This document shows positions 36,411-45,485 of a stretch of 64,000 nt of DNA, one piece after another. The DNA comes from an uncultured Bacteroides sp. (GTDB taxonomy: Bacteria > Bacteroidota > Bacteroidia > Bacteroidales > Bacteroidaceae): NCBI RefSeq assembly GCF_905207245.1, contig NZ_CAJLKP010000019.1, positions 9,733 through 73,732 of the forward strand, in the 5' to 3' direction. The notes under the pieces are model-generated. The model worked only from the letters and a program-made list of their open reading frames with translations. It made no database searches and was not told the DNA's origin. How positions within the stretch are numbered: the first letter of the stretch is position 1; each line of letters starts with the position of its first letter. The position numbers were made by a program, and so were the translations under genes.

Positions 36411-37039
36411 GAGATATGGCGACAAATGACAATGATTTAGAAAGAAAAATAATAGAGGCTGCACAGCAGTTGTTTATGAAAAATGGTTTTGTTGAAACGA
36501 ACATGAGTGATATCGCGACGGCTGTAGGGATAAACAGACCAGTTCTGCATTATTATTTCAGGACGAAAGACAAAATGTTTCAAGCGGTTTTCGGGAACAT
36601 CATACTTTCTCTAGCTCCTGAAATTCAAGATATCATGTTGCAGGATAAACCTCTTCCCGAACGGGTGGGTAGACTGGTGGATGCTTATTTTAATGTTTTC
36701 CTCCGGCATCCCTATCTTCCAATGTTTATGGTAAGGGAGATAGAACGCGATGTGGAACATTTGATTAGTACGGCCCGTGAATTGCAACTGGAACGCTATT
36801 TTCACAAAATTGCTACAAGCCTTCAGGAAGAGATGGATTCCGGTAAACTGAAGAAAGTTCCTATGCACTTTATCTTTTTTACGCTTTATGGAGCGTTGAC
36901 CTTTCCTTTTCTGGCAAGGAAGCTATTTCTTGCCCTGTCCTCAAATGAGGGGGAGAAAGAAGATTTTACAGGAATACTTATGGAATGGAAGTCCTATATC
37001 ATCATGCAAATGAAGAATTTATTATGCTATGAAGATTAG
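36407..37039 (+). CDS. TetR/AcrR family transcriptional regulator
   Basis: 210 residues; the start overlaps the activase stop as ATGA. The N-terminal HTH is clear: IIEAAQQLFMKNGFVETNMS, then DIATAVGINRPVLHYYFRTK. The C-terminal ligand domain is not assignable. It is co-transcribed with the activase fusion and probably binds the palindrome at 32155-32174, giving autoregulation. Since the operon makes an acyl-CoA-linked enzyme, an acyl-CoA or fatty-acid-like ligand is a reasonable guess. Confidence 0.9.
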   Translation: MRDMATNDNDLERKIIEAAQQLFMKNGFVETNMSDIATAVGINRPVLHYYFRTKDKMFQAVFGNIILSLAPEIQDIMLQDKPLPERVGRLVDAYFNVFLRHPYLPMFMVREIERDVEHLISTARELQLERYFHKIATSLQEEMDSGKLKKVPMHFIFFTLYGALTFPFLARKLFLALSSNEGEKEDFTGILMEWKSYIIMQMKNLLCYED

Positions 37040-37048
37040 TTGAGTTCG

Positions 37049-37774
37049 TCAGATTTCTTCTAATGCGTAGTATTGGTAATCCCGGAGTATGGTTTGCAGG
37101 AATTGTTCCTGTCCGCCATCCCGGGGTGTAATTGAAAGAATCTCCTGCACTTTTTGGGCAAGTTGCACGATGCGCCGTGCACGGTCTTTTTTCCCGGATT
37201 GTAAAGTCCGGGTGATTACATTTACCTGTTCCAGTGATAAGTCGGCGGCTTGCGGAAATATGGGATGGTAATCTTTCGTCAGATAATCGAACTCGTCAAG
37301 ACTGACGTGTATCTTGCGGTAATTCTTATCTTTGATAACCATTGTGCCTGCGGCAAGGTCGCCCATCCGCTGACTGTTTTTGGTCAGTAAAATAACTAAT
37401 ACTCCGAGTCCTCCGGTGGCGGGAACATCAATCGGGAAGAGCAGCCAGCGGAGCAAATAAGAACCTATGCTCGGAGTGGAACCATCAGCTTTCACCACCC
37501 GGATATTCATGAGTCTCTTTCCGAGGCTCTGCCCGTGGTTGAACATTTCACATAAAAAAGCATAGAATAATACAGGCAGATAGATTATGGCAAAAAAAAC
37601 AATCATTGTAAAATTCGAAGATACCTGAAGTTTGGAGAGCAGGGTTGCGGTGGAATATACATAAAGTCCTATCAGGATATAGTCGATGACTAATGCCAGA
37701 AATCGTTCGCCAATGCTGGCGGGTGTTTGGCTGATACGGACAAATTGCCCGGTGATAATAGTAGATTCTGCCAT
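37049..37774 (-). CDS. RDD family membrane protein
   Basis: 241 residues from the ATG at 37774; the longer frame to 37849 would start upstream of the promoter box at 37805. The RDD domain has ERFLALVIDYILIGLYVY with the name-giving Arg/Asp residues, a second membrane segment near VFFAIIYLPVLFYAF, the GQSLGKRLMNIRVV loop and a third helix pair. A cytosolic tail follows. It is divergent from the SpoIIM-like gene and belongs to the MoxR/DUF58 gene set. Confidence 0.88.
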   Translation of the reverse strand: MAESTIITGQFVRISQTPASIGERFLALVIDYILIGLYVYSTATLLSKLQVSSNFTMIVFFAIIYLPVLFYAFLCEMFNHGQSLGKRLMNIRVVKADGSTPSIGSYLLRWLLFPIDVPATGGLGVLVILLTKNSQRMGDLAAGTMVIKDKNYRKIHVSLDEFDYLTKDYHPIFPQAADLSLEQVNVITRTLQSGKKDRARRIVQLAQKVQEILSITPRDGGQEQFLQTILRDYQYYALEEI

Positions 37775-37804
37775 TTCCGATTGAACATTTTTAGTATTTC
37801 GTTG

Positions 37805-37812
37805 CAAATATA
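37805..37812 (-). promoter_or_regulatory. Promoter -7 box of the RDD gene
   Basis: TATATTTG on the minus strand, a perfect match, 31 bp upstream of 37774. Confidence 0.55.
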
Positions 37813-37824
37813 TCATTATTCTCT

Positions 37825-37832
37825 TATTTTTG
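37825..37832 (+). promoter_or_regulatory. Promoter -7 box of the SpoIIM-to-DUF58 operon
   Basis: TATTTTTG, a perfect match, 45 bp before the ATG at 37877. It lies back to back with the RDD promoter. Confidence 0.55.
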
Positions 37833-37876
37833 TTACCGATTTCAGACAAAACTCATCCGAAGTCCTCAGGAAAAGT

Positions 37877-38839
37877 ATGAAAGAAGTAACGTTCATTCGT
37901 CGGAATATCGAAAGATGGAAAGAAGCCGAGAAGGTGGTGGAACAAGCTACAAGCTTGTCTCCCGACAGGCTTGCCGACGCATATACGGACCTTACTGCCG
38001 ATTTGGCGTTTGCACAAACGCATTTTCCAACCTCCCGTATCACTATTTATCTGAATAATCTTGCCTCGGCGTTGCATAACAAAATCTATCGGAATAAGCG
38101 TGAGAAGTGGTCGAGAGTCATTACTTTTTGGACGCAGGAAATACCGCAGACCATGCACGATGCACGTCGTGAACTGCTTGTTTCATTCCTTATCTTCATT
38201 GTCAGTGTAGCGGTCGGGGTGATTTCTACTGTGGGTGACCCCGATTTTGTCCGTCTGATTCTGGGAAATAACTATGTGGATATGACATTGAACAACATAG
38301 CCAACGGAGAACCTATGGCAGTGTATAACGGCTCTTCAGAAGTCCCTATGTTCCTGGGAATCACTTTGAACAATATCATGGTTTCCTTCAATTGCTTTGC
38401 TATGGGAATCTTAACCAGCTTTGGTACAGGATATATGCTCTTTGCCAATGGAATCATGTTGGGCTCTTTCCAGACTTTCTTTTTTCAGCATGGTCTGCTT
38501 GGAGAATCCATGCTTGCCATATGGCTGCACGGAACTCTCGAAATCTGGGCTATCATTGTGGCCGGTGCTGCCGGACTGGCTTTGGGAAACGGTTGGTTGT
38601 TCCCCGGAACTTATTCAAGGTTGGAGTCTTTCCGGAGGGGGGCCAAACGAGGGGTGAAGATTGTGATAGGCACCATCCCCGTATTTATTATGGCGGGATT
38701 CATTGAAGGCTTTATCACCCGCCACACCGAATTGCCGGATTCATTGAGGCTTGGTCTGATTCTTACTTCCCTGGCATTTATTTTATTCTACTATATTTAT
38801 TTACCTAATAGAAAACGACATGGAAACAGAGAAACCTAA
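37877..38839 (+). CDS. Stage II sporulation protein M-like membrane protein
   Basis: 320 residues from the ATG at 37877; the open frame to 37727 overlaps the divergent RDD gene and both promoters. It starts MKEVTFIRRNIERWKE, then a helical part and about five membrane segments with the SpoIIM signature region (FNCFAMGILTSFGTGYM; AIWLHGTLEIWAI). Bacteroides does not sporulate: here the family belongs to the MoxR-DUF58 set. The end overlaps the next gene by 20 bp. Confidence 0.88.
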   Translation: MKEVTFIRRNIERWKEAEKVVEQATSLSPDRLADAYTDLTADLAFAQTHFPTSRITIYLNNLASALHNKIYRNKREKWSRVITFWTQEIPQTMHDARRELLVSFLIFIVSVAVGVISTVGDPDFVRLILGNNYVDMTLNNIANGEPMAVYNGSSEVPMFLGITLNNIMVSFNCFAMGILTSFGTGYMLFANGIMLGSFQTFFFQHGLLGESMLAIWLHGTLEIWAIIVAGAAGLALGNGWLFPGTYSRLESFRRGAKRGVKIVIGTIPVFIMAGFIEGFITRHTELPDSLRLGLILTSLAFILFYYIYLPNRKRHGNRET

Positions 38840-39761
38840 AATTGCGTTGTACGTAAAACGTTCTTTTGGTGAGAAATTTAATGCATCTTTCGATTTTATA
38901 AAAGAGAATTGGAAATTGATGCTGAAGTATGCAACCTATTTGCTTTTACCACTTTGTCTTGTCCAGGCATTAAGTCTGAATGGGCTGATGACTTATACGT
39001 TAGGCCTGTTCGGTTTTCTGGAGAGTGGATTTCCTGACTCTGCTATATTATCATTCTTTTCTTACTACGGTCTGTATATGTTTCTGTTGATAATAGGCAT
39101 TGTTTTGCTGACTTCATTGGTTTATGCAATGATCCGGACTTATAATGAGCGGGAGGAGCGTTTGCAAGGCGTCACGTTGGGGATGCTGCGGTCTATGTTG
39201 CTCCATAATGTGAAGAGGATGTTTATACTGGTGTTCTTCGGATTGCTCCTGTCGATGTTTCTCGGTCTGGTTATCAATGTTATAGCTGCTTTATTCCCAG
39301 AGACTTTGTTCGCAATTGTTATAATTCTGTTAATCCCGTTTATGATAGCCGTAGCCGTGCCGTTTAGTCTCTGGGCGCCTATCTATCTACTTGAAGACAT
39401 TAGCATTGTAGATTCTCTGAAAAAGACTTTTCGTTTGGGATTTACCACTTGGGGAGGTATCTTTATGATATCTCTTGTCATGGGAATCATTGCCGGTATC
39501 TTGCAGGGAGTGACGATGATACCTTGGTACATAGGAACAGTGGTGAAGTACATCTTTATTACAAGCGGTGGGGGAACCGAAGCAACCGTATCTGTAGGAT
39601 ATAGCTTCTTGCTTTATCTGTTGGCTATTGTACAGGTGTTTGGTGCTTACCTTGCCATGATTTTCTCATTTGTGGGATTGGCTTATCAGTATGGCCATGC
39701 CTCGGAAAAGGTGGACAGTATCATGGTAGAAAATGATATTGATAATTTCGATAAACTCTAA
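38820..39761 (+). CDS. Multi-pass membrane protein of the MoxR locus
   Basis: 313 residues with about six membrane segments, beginning near residue 30 (LMLKYATYLLLPLCLVQALS). The overall pattern resembles YIP1/DUF4013-type integral membrane proteins. Its start overlaps the SpoIIM-like gene by 20 bp. No motif gives a function; the position implies a membrane partner of the MoxR complex. Confidence 0.8.
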   Translation: METEKPKIALYVKRSFGEKFNASFDFIKENWKLMLKYATYLLLPLCLVQALSLNGLMTYTLGLFGFLESGFPDSAILSFFSYYGLYMFLLIIGIVLLTSLVYAMIRTYNEREERLQGVTLGMLRSMLLHNVKRMFILVFFGLLLSMFLGLVINVIAALFPETLFAIVIILLIPFMIAVAVPFSLWAPIYLLEDISIVDSLKKTFRLGFTTWGGIFMISLVMGIIAGILQGVTMIPWYIGTVVKYIFITSGGGTEATVSVGYSFLLYLLAIVQVFGAYLAMIFSFVGLAYQYGHASEKVDSIMVENDIDNFDKL

Positions 39762-39768
39762 AATGTAA

Positions 39769-40383
39769 ATGATAACTTCTCCGGTTGATACATTGGTTTG
39801 TGACACCGTGCAGGTTGCCGTATGGCAGTCTGATGCGGTGTATGACTACAATCGTGAGTTGATCGCTCCCGAAATTAATTTATTCGAGTGGTTCAACAGA
39901 TGGTTCGGAGAAGTTATGCAGAAAATATTCGGCAGCAATTTTGCGGAAGAATATTCGGAACTTATTCTGATAGGCATCGCTATTCTTATCCTTATTCTGA
40001 TAGGCTGGTTCGTTTACAGGAAGCATCCGGAATTATTCGCGTATTCCCGTAAGAATGCCTTGCTTTATACGGTGGAAGAAGATACTATTTATGGGGTGGA
40101 TTTTACGAAAGGGATTGCCGATGCACTTTCACGTCATGACTACAGGGAAGCAGTCCGGTTATTATATTTGCAGACGCTAAAGCAACTCAGTGACGAGGGA
40201 CGCATCGACTGGCAACTTTACAAAACACCTACACAGTACATTAATGAAGTGCGGTTGCCCGCTTTCCGGCAGTTGACCCATCATTTCCTGCGGGTACGTT
40301 ATGGAAATTTTGAAGCGACCGAAGCGTTGTTTCACACCATGCATTCTTTGCAGGAAGATGTGAAGAAAGGAGGGGCTGCATGA
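39769..40383 (+). CDS. DUF4129 domain protein
   Basis: 204 residues. One membrane segment near 65-82 (LILIGIAILILILIGWFVY) follows a short outside part. The cytosolic C-terminus is the DUF4129 domain with DYREAVRLLYLQTLKQL and TPTQYINEV. The family is typical of MoxR-DUF58 loci. It overlaps the next gene by 4 bp. Confidence 0.85.
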   Translation: MITSPVDTLVCDTVQVAVWQSDAVYDYNRELIAPEINLFEWFNRWFGEVMQKIFGSNFAEEYSELILIGIAILILILIGWFVYRKHPELFAYSRKNALLYTVEEDTIYGVDFTKGIADALSRHDYREAVRLLYLQTLKQLSDEGRIDWQLYKTPTQYINEVRLPAFRQLTHHFLRVRYGNFEATEALFHTMHSLQEDVKKGGAA

Positions 40384-41651
40384 AAGGAAGTCATTGGTTC
40401 ATCGTCGGAATTGTCATCTTTCTGCTGTTGATGTTTGCAATAGAATGTCGCTTGCCGAAGAAATTCGTGTGGAATCCTACTTTCAGCCATTACGATAAGC
40501 AGCCTTTCGGGTGTGCTGTTTTTGACAGCTTGTTGTCCGCTTCGTTACCGATGGGGTATTCATTGTCCAGAGAAACCTTTTACCAGATGGAACAGAAAGA
40601 TACCGTGTCTTGCCGGGGAATATTGGCTATTGCCAACAACCGGCTGCCATCGGATGTGGATGTGGACGCCTTGCTGAAAATGGCGGAACGCGGAAATAAG
40701 ATAATGTTGGTAAGTACTTGGTTCAGTAATAAGTTGGAAGACACATTGAAGTTCAGGAGTAGCTATTCTTATTTTAGTCCGGTAGCTTTGAAAAAGTATG
40801 CTACTTCACTGTTGATGAAGGATAGTCTGTGTTGGATAGGGGATTCTGCGGTTTATCCCCGACAGAATTTCTATTTCTATCCTCAACTGTGTTCATCTTA
40901 TTTTCTCACAGATTCGCTTCCGGCGAAGGTGTTGGCAGTAAAGAATATTTCAGTAAATGAATTCAGATATGAAGCTGATGTGGATTCCGCTTTTTCAGAT
41001 ACTGTTATTCATGTTCCGGTTGCCATGTCGTATCAGTGGGGAAAAGGGGAGGTTATTCTGGCTTCCACACCTTTGCTCTTTACCAATTACGGTGTACTGG
41101 ACGGAAAGAATGCCACTTATCTTTTCCGCCTGCTATCGCAAATGGGAGAACTCCCTATAGTCCGCACCGAAGCATATATGGAACAAACGGCACAGGTACA
41201 GATGTCCCCTTTCCGCTATTTCCTTTCGCAGAGGCCGCTTCGCTGGGCTTTGTATCTGACGATGTTTGCAATATTACTCTTCATGGTGTTTACAGCGCGG
41301 AGAAGACAGCGTGCGATACCGGTTATCCGTAAACCGGAAAACAAGTCGCTGGAGTTTACGGAACTGATAGGTACTCTTTATTTCCAGAAGAAAGACCATG
41401 CCGATTTGGTTTGTAAAAAATACATGTACTTTGCAGAAGAGCTGAGAAGGGAGATTCAGGTGGATATAGAAGAAGTGGCGGATGATGAACACTCTTTCAG
41501 CAGGATTGCCCGGAAAACAGGTATGAATGAGGAAGAGATAGGAGAATTCATCCGTACAGTCAGACCGGTGATTTATGGTGGATGTGACATCTCTGTGGAG
41601 CAGATGAAGCGTTATATTGATAAAATGAATGAAATAATTAGTCATATATAA
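40380..41651 (+). CDS. DUF4350 domain protein
   Basis: 423 residues. Membrane segments lie near the N-terminus (5-21) and near 304-320 (LYLTMFAILLFMVF); between them is a DUF4350-like domain (PFGCAVFDSLLS, then MALERGNK-type Rossmann-like strands). It overlaps the DUF4129 stop by 4 bp and precedes moxR by 10 bp. Role within the complex unknown. Confidence 0.82.
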   Translation: MKGSHWFIVGIVIFLLLMFAIECRLPKKFVWNPTFSHYDKQPFGCAVFDSLLSASLPMGYSLSRETFYQMEQKDTVSCRGILAIANNRLPSDVDVDALLKMAERGNKIMLVSTWFSNKLEDTLKFRSSYSYFSPVALKKYATSLLMKDSLCWIGDSAVYPRQNFYFYPQLCSSYFLTDSLPAKVLAVKNISVNEFRYEADVDSAFSDTVIHVPVAMSYQWGKGEVILASTPLLFTNYGVLDGKNATYLFRLLSQMGELPIVRTEAYMEQTAQVQMSPFRYFLSQRPLRWALYLTMFAILLFMVFTARRRQRAIPVIRKPENKSLEFTELIGTLYFQKKDHADLVCKKYMYFAEELRREIQVDIEEVADDEHSFSRIARKTGMNEEEIGEFIRTVRPVIYGGCDISVEQMKRYIDKMNEIISHI

Positions 41652-41661
41652 AAAGAAACTT

Positions 41662-42636
41662 ATGGAAGAGAATACAGAACAACGGGTGGATTTAACCCTC
41701 TTTTCCGGGAAGATACAAGAGTTGAAAGATCGGATTGCTTCTGTCATTGTAGGTCAGGAGCAAACCGTAGACTTGGTGCTGACAGCTATTCTGGCGAATG
41801 GTCATGTGCTGATAGAGGGAGTGCCGGGAGTAGCAAAGACTTTACTGGCCCGGCTGGTAGCCCGGTTGGTTGATGCTGATTTCAGTCGCATACAGTTCAC
41901 GCCGGACTTGATGCCGAGTGATGTGCTGGGTACTACGGTCTTCAACATGAAAACCAATGATTTTGACTTCCATCAGGGGCCGGTATTTGCCGATGTCATA
42001 CTGGTGGATGAAATCAATCGTGCCCCAGCCAAAACGCAGGCAGCCTTGTTCGAAGTGATGGAAGAGCGTCAGGTCAGCATTGACGGGACGACGTATCCGA
42101 TGGGAGAGCTTTACACAATTCTGGCTACCCAGAATCCGGTGGAGCATGAGGGAACTTATAAATTGCCTGAAGCGCAGCTCGACCGTTTCCTGATGAAAAT
42201 AACAATGGATTATCCTTCATTGGATGAGGAAGTGAATATTTTGGAACGCCATCATACCAATGCCTCATTGGTGAAGCTGGAAGACGTCACTCCTGCCATT
42301 ACGAAAGCGGAACTTTTATCTCTCCGTAATGTAATGAGCCAAGTGTTTGTAGACCGAACTTTGCTTCAATATATTGCCTTGATTGTGCAGCAGACGCGTA
42401 CAAGTAAGGCGGTGTATTTGGGAGCTTCTCCGCGTGCATCCGTGGCCATGTTGCAGGCTTCTAAAGCCTATGCATTATTGCAGGGCCGTGATTTTGTGAC
42501 ACCGGAAGACATTAAGTTTGTTGCTCCAAGTGTCCTTCAACATCGTCTTATCCTGACTGCGGAAGCTGAAATGGAAGGATATTCTCCGGTGAAAGTAACG
42601 CAACGCCTGATTGATAAGGTGGAAGTTCCGAAATGA
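41662..42636 (+). CDS. MoxR family AAA+ ATPase
   Basis: 324 residues with all motifs: Walker A GVPGVAKT near 53-60, Walker B LVDEINRAPAKTQAA, sensor 1 in LATQNPVEHEGTYKLPEAQ and arginine DRF. It should form a hexameric chaperone-like ring for the DUF58/vWA-type partner. The stop overlaps the DUF58 start by 4 bp. It is distinct from the more divergent AAA protein at 10872, so the window holds two MoxR systems. Confidence 0.93.
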   Translation: MEENTEQRVDLTLFSGKIQELKDRIASVIVGQEQTVDLVLTAILANGHVLIEGVPGVAKTLLARLVARLVDADFSRIQFTPDLMPSDVLGTTVFNMKTNDFDFHQGPVFADVILVDEINRAPAKTQAALFEVMEERQVSIDGTTYPMGELYTILATQNPVEHEGTYKLPEAQLDRFLMKITMDYPSLDEEVNILERHHTNASLVKLEDVTPAITKAELLSLRNVMSQVFVDRTLLQYIALIVQQTRTSKAVYLGASPRASVAMLQASKAYALLQGRDFVTPEDIKFVAPSVLQHRLILTAEAEMEGYSPVKVTQRLIDKVEVPK

Positions 42637-43943
42637 TTCTGACTCGTCGCTTCTATATTATCCTCATTCTGATTATCCTGTTGCTGGGTAGCGGAACTGT
42701 ATTTGCCCCGTTGTTTGTGATTGGGCAATGGGCACTTTTTATCTTTGTCCTGATGGTGTTGTCAGATGGATATATGCTCTATCGTGTCCGCGGTATCAGG
42801 GCATTCCGCCAGTGTGCTGCCCGTTTCTCCAATGGAGATGAAAATGCGGTGAGCATCCGCGTAGAGAACAGTTATCCGCATCCCGTTTCTGTAGAAGTTG
42901 TCGATGAAATCCCTTTTGTATTTCAGCAACGGAATATTAACTTCCGGACCGAACTTCAAGCAAATGAAGGAAAGTCAATCAGTTATAATCTGCGTCCTAC
43001 CAGCCGTGGAGTATACGGCTTTGGGCGGATTCGTGTGTTCGTCACCCATAGAATCGGCTTGCTTTCCCGTCGGTACACTTGTGGAGAGCCTCTTGACATT
43101 CAAGTATACCCCTCTTACCTGATGTTGCATCGGTATGAATTGCTGGCTATCAGTGATAACCTTACAGAGATGGGCATCAAACGTATTCGCCGGGTGGGGC
43201 ATCATACTGAGTTTGAACAGATCAAAGAATATGTGAAAGGCGATGATTACCGTACAATAAATTGGAAGGCAAGTGCCCGTCGCCACGAACTCATGGTAAA
43301 TATCTATCAGGATGAACGTTCTCAACAGATTTACAATGTGATAGATAAAGGCCGGGTGATGCAGCAGGCATTTAGTGGAATGACTTTGCTTGATTATGCG
43401 ATAAACGCTTCGCTGGTTCTTTCGTACGTTGCCATGCGCCGGGAAGACAAGGCAGGCGTTGTGACTTTCGAAGCACACTTCGACACATTCGTCCCGGCTT
43501 CCAAGCGTTCGGGTCATATGCAGATGTTACTTGAAAATCTCTATGCCCAGCAGACCACTTTTGGTGAAACGGACTTTTCTTCCCTTTGTGTACATTTGAA
43601 TAAGCATGTTACTAAACGTAGTCTTCTGGTACTGTATACTAATTTCTCCAGTCTGGGCAGCATGAACCGCCAGTTGGCATATTTGCAACAATTAAATCGT
43701 CAACATCGTCTGCTTGTAGTCTTTTTCGAAGATGCAGACCTGAAAAACTATATTACCACTCCTGCGAAGGATACGGAAGGGTATTACCGTCATGTCATTG
43801 CTGAGAAATTTGTCTTTGAGAAGCGATTGATAGTATCCACGTTGAAACAACATGGCATTTATTCCTTGCTAACTACCCCTGAAAACCTCTCGATTGATGT
43901 GATTAATAAATATCTGGAGATGAAATCGAGACAACTCTTATGA
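42633..43943 (+). CDS. DUF58 domain protein
   Basis: 436 residues. Two N-terminal membrane segments within residues 5-45, then a periplasmic beta-rich part and the DUF58 motif EYVKGDDYRTINWKASAR near residue 200. The C-terminal part is vWA-like but lacks an obvious DxSxS motif. It is the usual partner of MoxR and the last gene of the operon, 4 bp overlapped by moxR. Confidence 0.9.
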   Translation: MILTRRFYIILILIILLLGSGTVFAPLFVIGQWALFIFVLMVLSDGYMLYRVRGIRAFRQCAARFSNGDENAVSIRVENSYPHPVSVEVVDEIPFVFQQRNINFRTELQANEGKSISYNLRPTSRGVYGFGRIRVFVTHRIGLLSRRYTCGEPLDIQVYPSYLMLHRYELLAISDNLTEMGIKRIRRVGHHTEFEQIKEYVKGDDYRTINWKASARRHELMVNIYQDERSQQIYNVIDKGRVMQQAFSGMTLLDYAINASLVLSYVAMRREDKAGVVTFEAHFDTFVPASKRSGHMQMLLENLYAQQTTFGETDFSSLCVHLNKHVTKRSLLVLYTNFSSLGSMNRQLAYLQQLNRQHRLLVVFFEDADLKNYITTPAKDTEGYYRHVIAEKFVFEKRLIVSTLKQHGIYSLLTTPENLSIDVINKYLEMKSRQLL

Positions 43944-44018
43944 GCCTTAAATCATACTGTTTTATCTACTAATAGAAACTGCTGGTCGATACTAATTGTG
44001 TACAGGCGTGCACTTATC

Positions 44019-44026
44019 TATCTTTG
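44019..44026 (+). promoter_or_regulatory. Promoter -7 box of the gene at 44051
   Basis: TATCTTTG, a perfect match, 24 bp before the ATG at 44051. Confidence 0.5.
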
Positions 44027-44050
44027 TTTCGAATTATGTAGGTATTAAGT

Positions 44051-44998
44051 ATGAAGAAGATTATTAAAGTAGCTATATTGTTTATGGCATGTCTTTGGTA
44101 TGCAATGGATTGTTGTGCCCAGTGGACAGCTCAAGATTCCTTAAATTTGAAGAAGATATTAGAAAGTTCTGAAGAAATAGAATTGAATAAGAATGCCATT
44201 CAGTCAATAGGTACTAATTTTAATCAGCTTCCCGAACAACCCATTATTTATAAAGATCAGTTCCATTTCGACACAAGTCTGCCGGATAGCCCTTATCCAT
44301 TGGGGCAAGAACCTCTTCGGAAACCAGGAATGAGTCTGATGCCCTATAGTGGTGCTACCAAGTATAATTACGATCCGGTATATAAAAAAAGAATAGAATT
44401 GGGTACGGATAAAAAGCCCTTTGGCAAAGAGATTATGTTTCAGGAAAGTGCAGGAGAAATAATAAATAAGGGTAGTTTTAATTATAGCTTAGACGAACTG
44501 TTCACAAAAAAGTTTTGGAATTTACGGACACGCAGGAATGCGCGGAAAACATTGCTTGCCCTGAGCCTGTACTCAAAACCCGATGAAGCCAAAGGACGCT
44601 ATGAATACTATCGTTTAGATGAAGGGGACTATGCCATGAATTTTGTTGGCTCTGTGGAGGCTCAAGAGAAAATCAATACTGACCTCAAAGAGCACGAGCA
44701 ATTGAAAAAAGGACTTCTCTATTTTAAATATACGTCCGAAGGCAAAGGCGACTTTACCTTCTACCTACCCGATATGCATAACTTTAGAGGTACATTTATT
44801 CGTAAGTGGGATGGTTACAGGCTTTTTTATGAAGGTATGGAACTTGTGGTCTCATTTGCACAGATTGGAGGAAGGTCCTATCGGTTAAAGTTGAATCTGA
44901 CTCAACAGTTTCGGTCATTCTATCCGTCCGATGATATAAAGAAGGTACTTTTCACCACTACAGCATCAAGAATATCATCAGGGAGTGACAGACGTTGA
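44051..44998 (+). CDS. Exported protein of unknown function (Bacteroides-type DUF)
   Basis: 315 residues. A signal peptide ends near residue 24 (MDCCAQ). No domain I can name with certainty; the pattern is like the small Bacteroidales-only DUF families (possibly DUF4858). The C-terminal half is basic and beta-rich (GDFTFYLPDMHNFRGTFIRK). Monocistronic, with its own promoter. The tRNA-Asp gene is convergent. Confidence 0.75.
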   Translation: MKKIIKVAILFMACLWYAMDCCAQWTAQDSLNLKKILESSEEIELNKNAIQSIGTNFNQLPEQPIIYKDQFHFDTSLPDSPYPLGQEPLRKPGMSLMPYSGATKYNYDPVYKKRIELGTDKKPFGKEIMFQESAGEIINKGSFNYSLDELFTKKFWNLRTRRNARKTLLALSLYSKPDEAKGRYEYYRLDEGDYAMNFVGSVEAQEKINTDLKEHEQLKKGLLYFKYTSEGKGDFTFYLPDMHNFRGTFIRKWDGYRLFYEGMELVVSFAQIGGRSYRLKLNLTQQFRSFYPSDDIKKVLFTTTASRISSGSDRR

Positions 44999-45021
44999 TG
45001 GGTGTGGAGGTGTACACTACT

Positions 45022-45059
45022 AAAAAAAAAGCTCCGAAGTCGTTAAACTTCAGAGCTTT
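45022..45059 (-). terminator. Terminator of tRNA-Asp
   Basis: 13-bp arms at 45028-45040 and 45047-45059, one G-T pair. On the minus strand the stem runs into nine T's. It could also help stop the convergent gene at 44998. Confidence 0.8.
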
Positions 45060-45073
45060 AATCTCGATTTTCG

Positions 45074-45147
45074 CGGTGCGTACGGGACTCGAACCCGTGA
45101 CCCCATGCGTGACAGGCATGTATTCTAACCAACTGAACTAACGCACC
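45074..45147 (-). tRNA. tRNA-Asp (anticodon GTC)
   Basis: 74 nt. The acceptor arms are GGTGCGT and ACGCACC, the T-arm contains GGTTCGAGTCC, and the anticodon stem-loop is CATGC-CTGTCAC-GCATG, giving GTC. The CCA end is not encoded. No integration duplicate is visible beside it. Confidence 0.95.
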
Positions 45148-45188
45148 AGAATTTCATTTTTGTTTGCTATCTCTCTCGATTGCGGTTG

Positions 45189-45196
45189 CAAAGGTA
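45189..45196 (-). promoter_or_regulatory. Promoter -7 box of tRNA-Asp
   Basis: TACCTTTG on the minus strand, a perfect match, about 42 bp upstream of the tRNA 5' end. The gap 45150-45485 otherwise holds only this and the purU promoter. Confidence 0.6.
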
Positions 45197-45422
45197 GGCA
45201 TTTCTTTGAAATCTGCAATAGCTGCAATGATTTTTTTTTGCTCTCTTTTATCACTTTTTCTTTTATATCCTCATTTTGAGCATGTTGTAATATGAAAAAA
45301 AATAGAAGATTTGAAAGCCGTTTGTTGCGAGGTGTTATGAGGCTTTTGTGGTGAAAACGAAAGAATCTATCGCTTGTTTTAAACTTCCTGCTCGAAAACT
45401 TCGTTGTTTTGCAATAAATCGT

Positions 45423-45430
45423 TATTTTTG
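45423..45430 (+). promoter_or_regulatory. Promoter -7 box of the purU-his operon
   Basis: TATTTTTG, a perfect match, 56 bp before the start of purU. No leader peptide with repeated His codons or attenuator hairpin is visible between them. Confidence 0.6.
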
Positions 45431-45485
45431 CAAACTCAAAACGAGAAAGTTGTAATTTGCAAACGATAAAAAACGATAATTTAGG

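Noticed and set aside
45074..45147. tRNA-Asp as an integration site
   Set aside because: No repeat of the tRNA 3' end was seen nearby and no integrase lies next to it.
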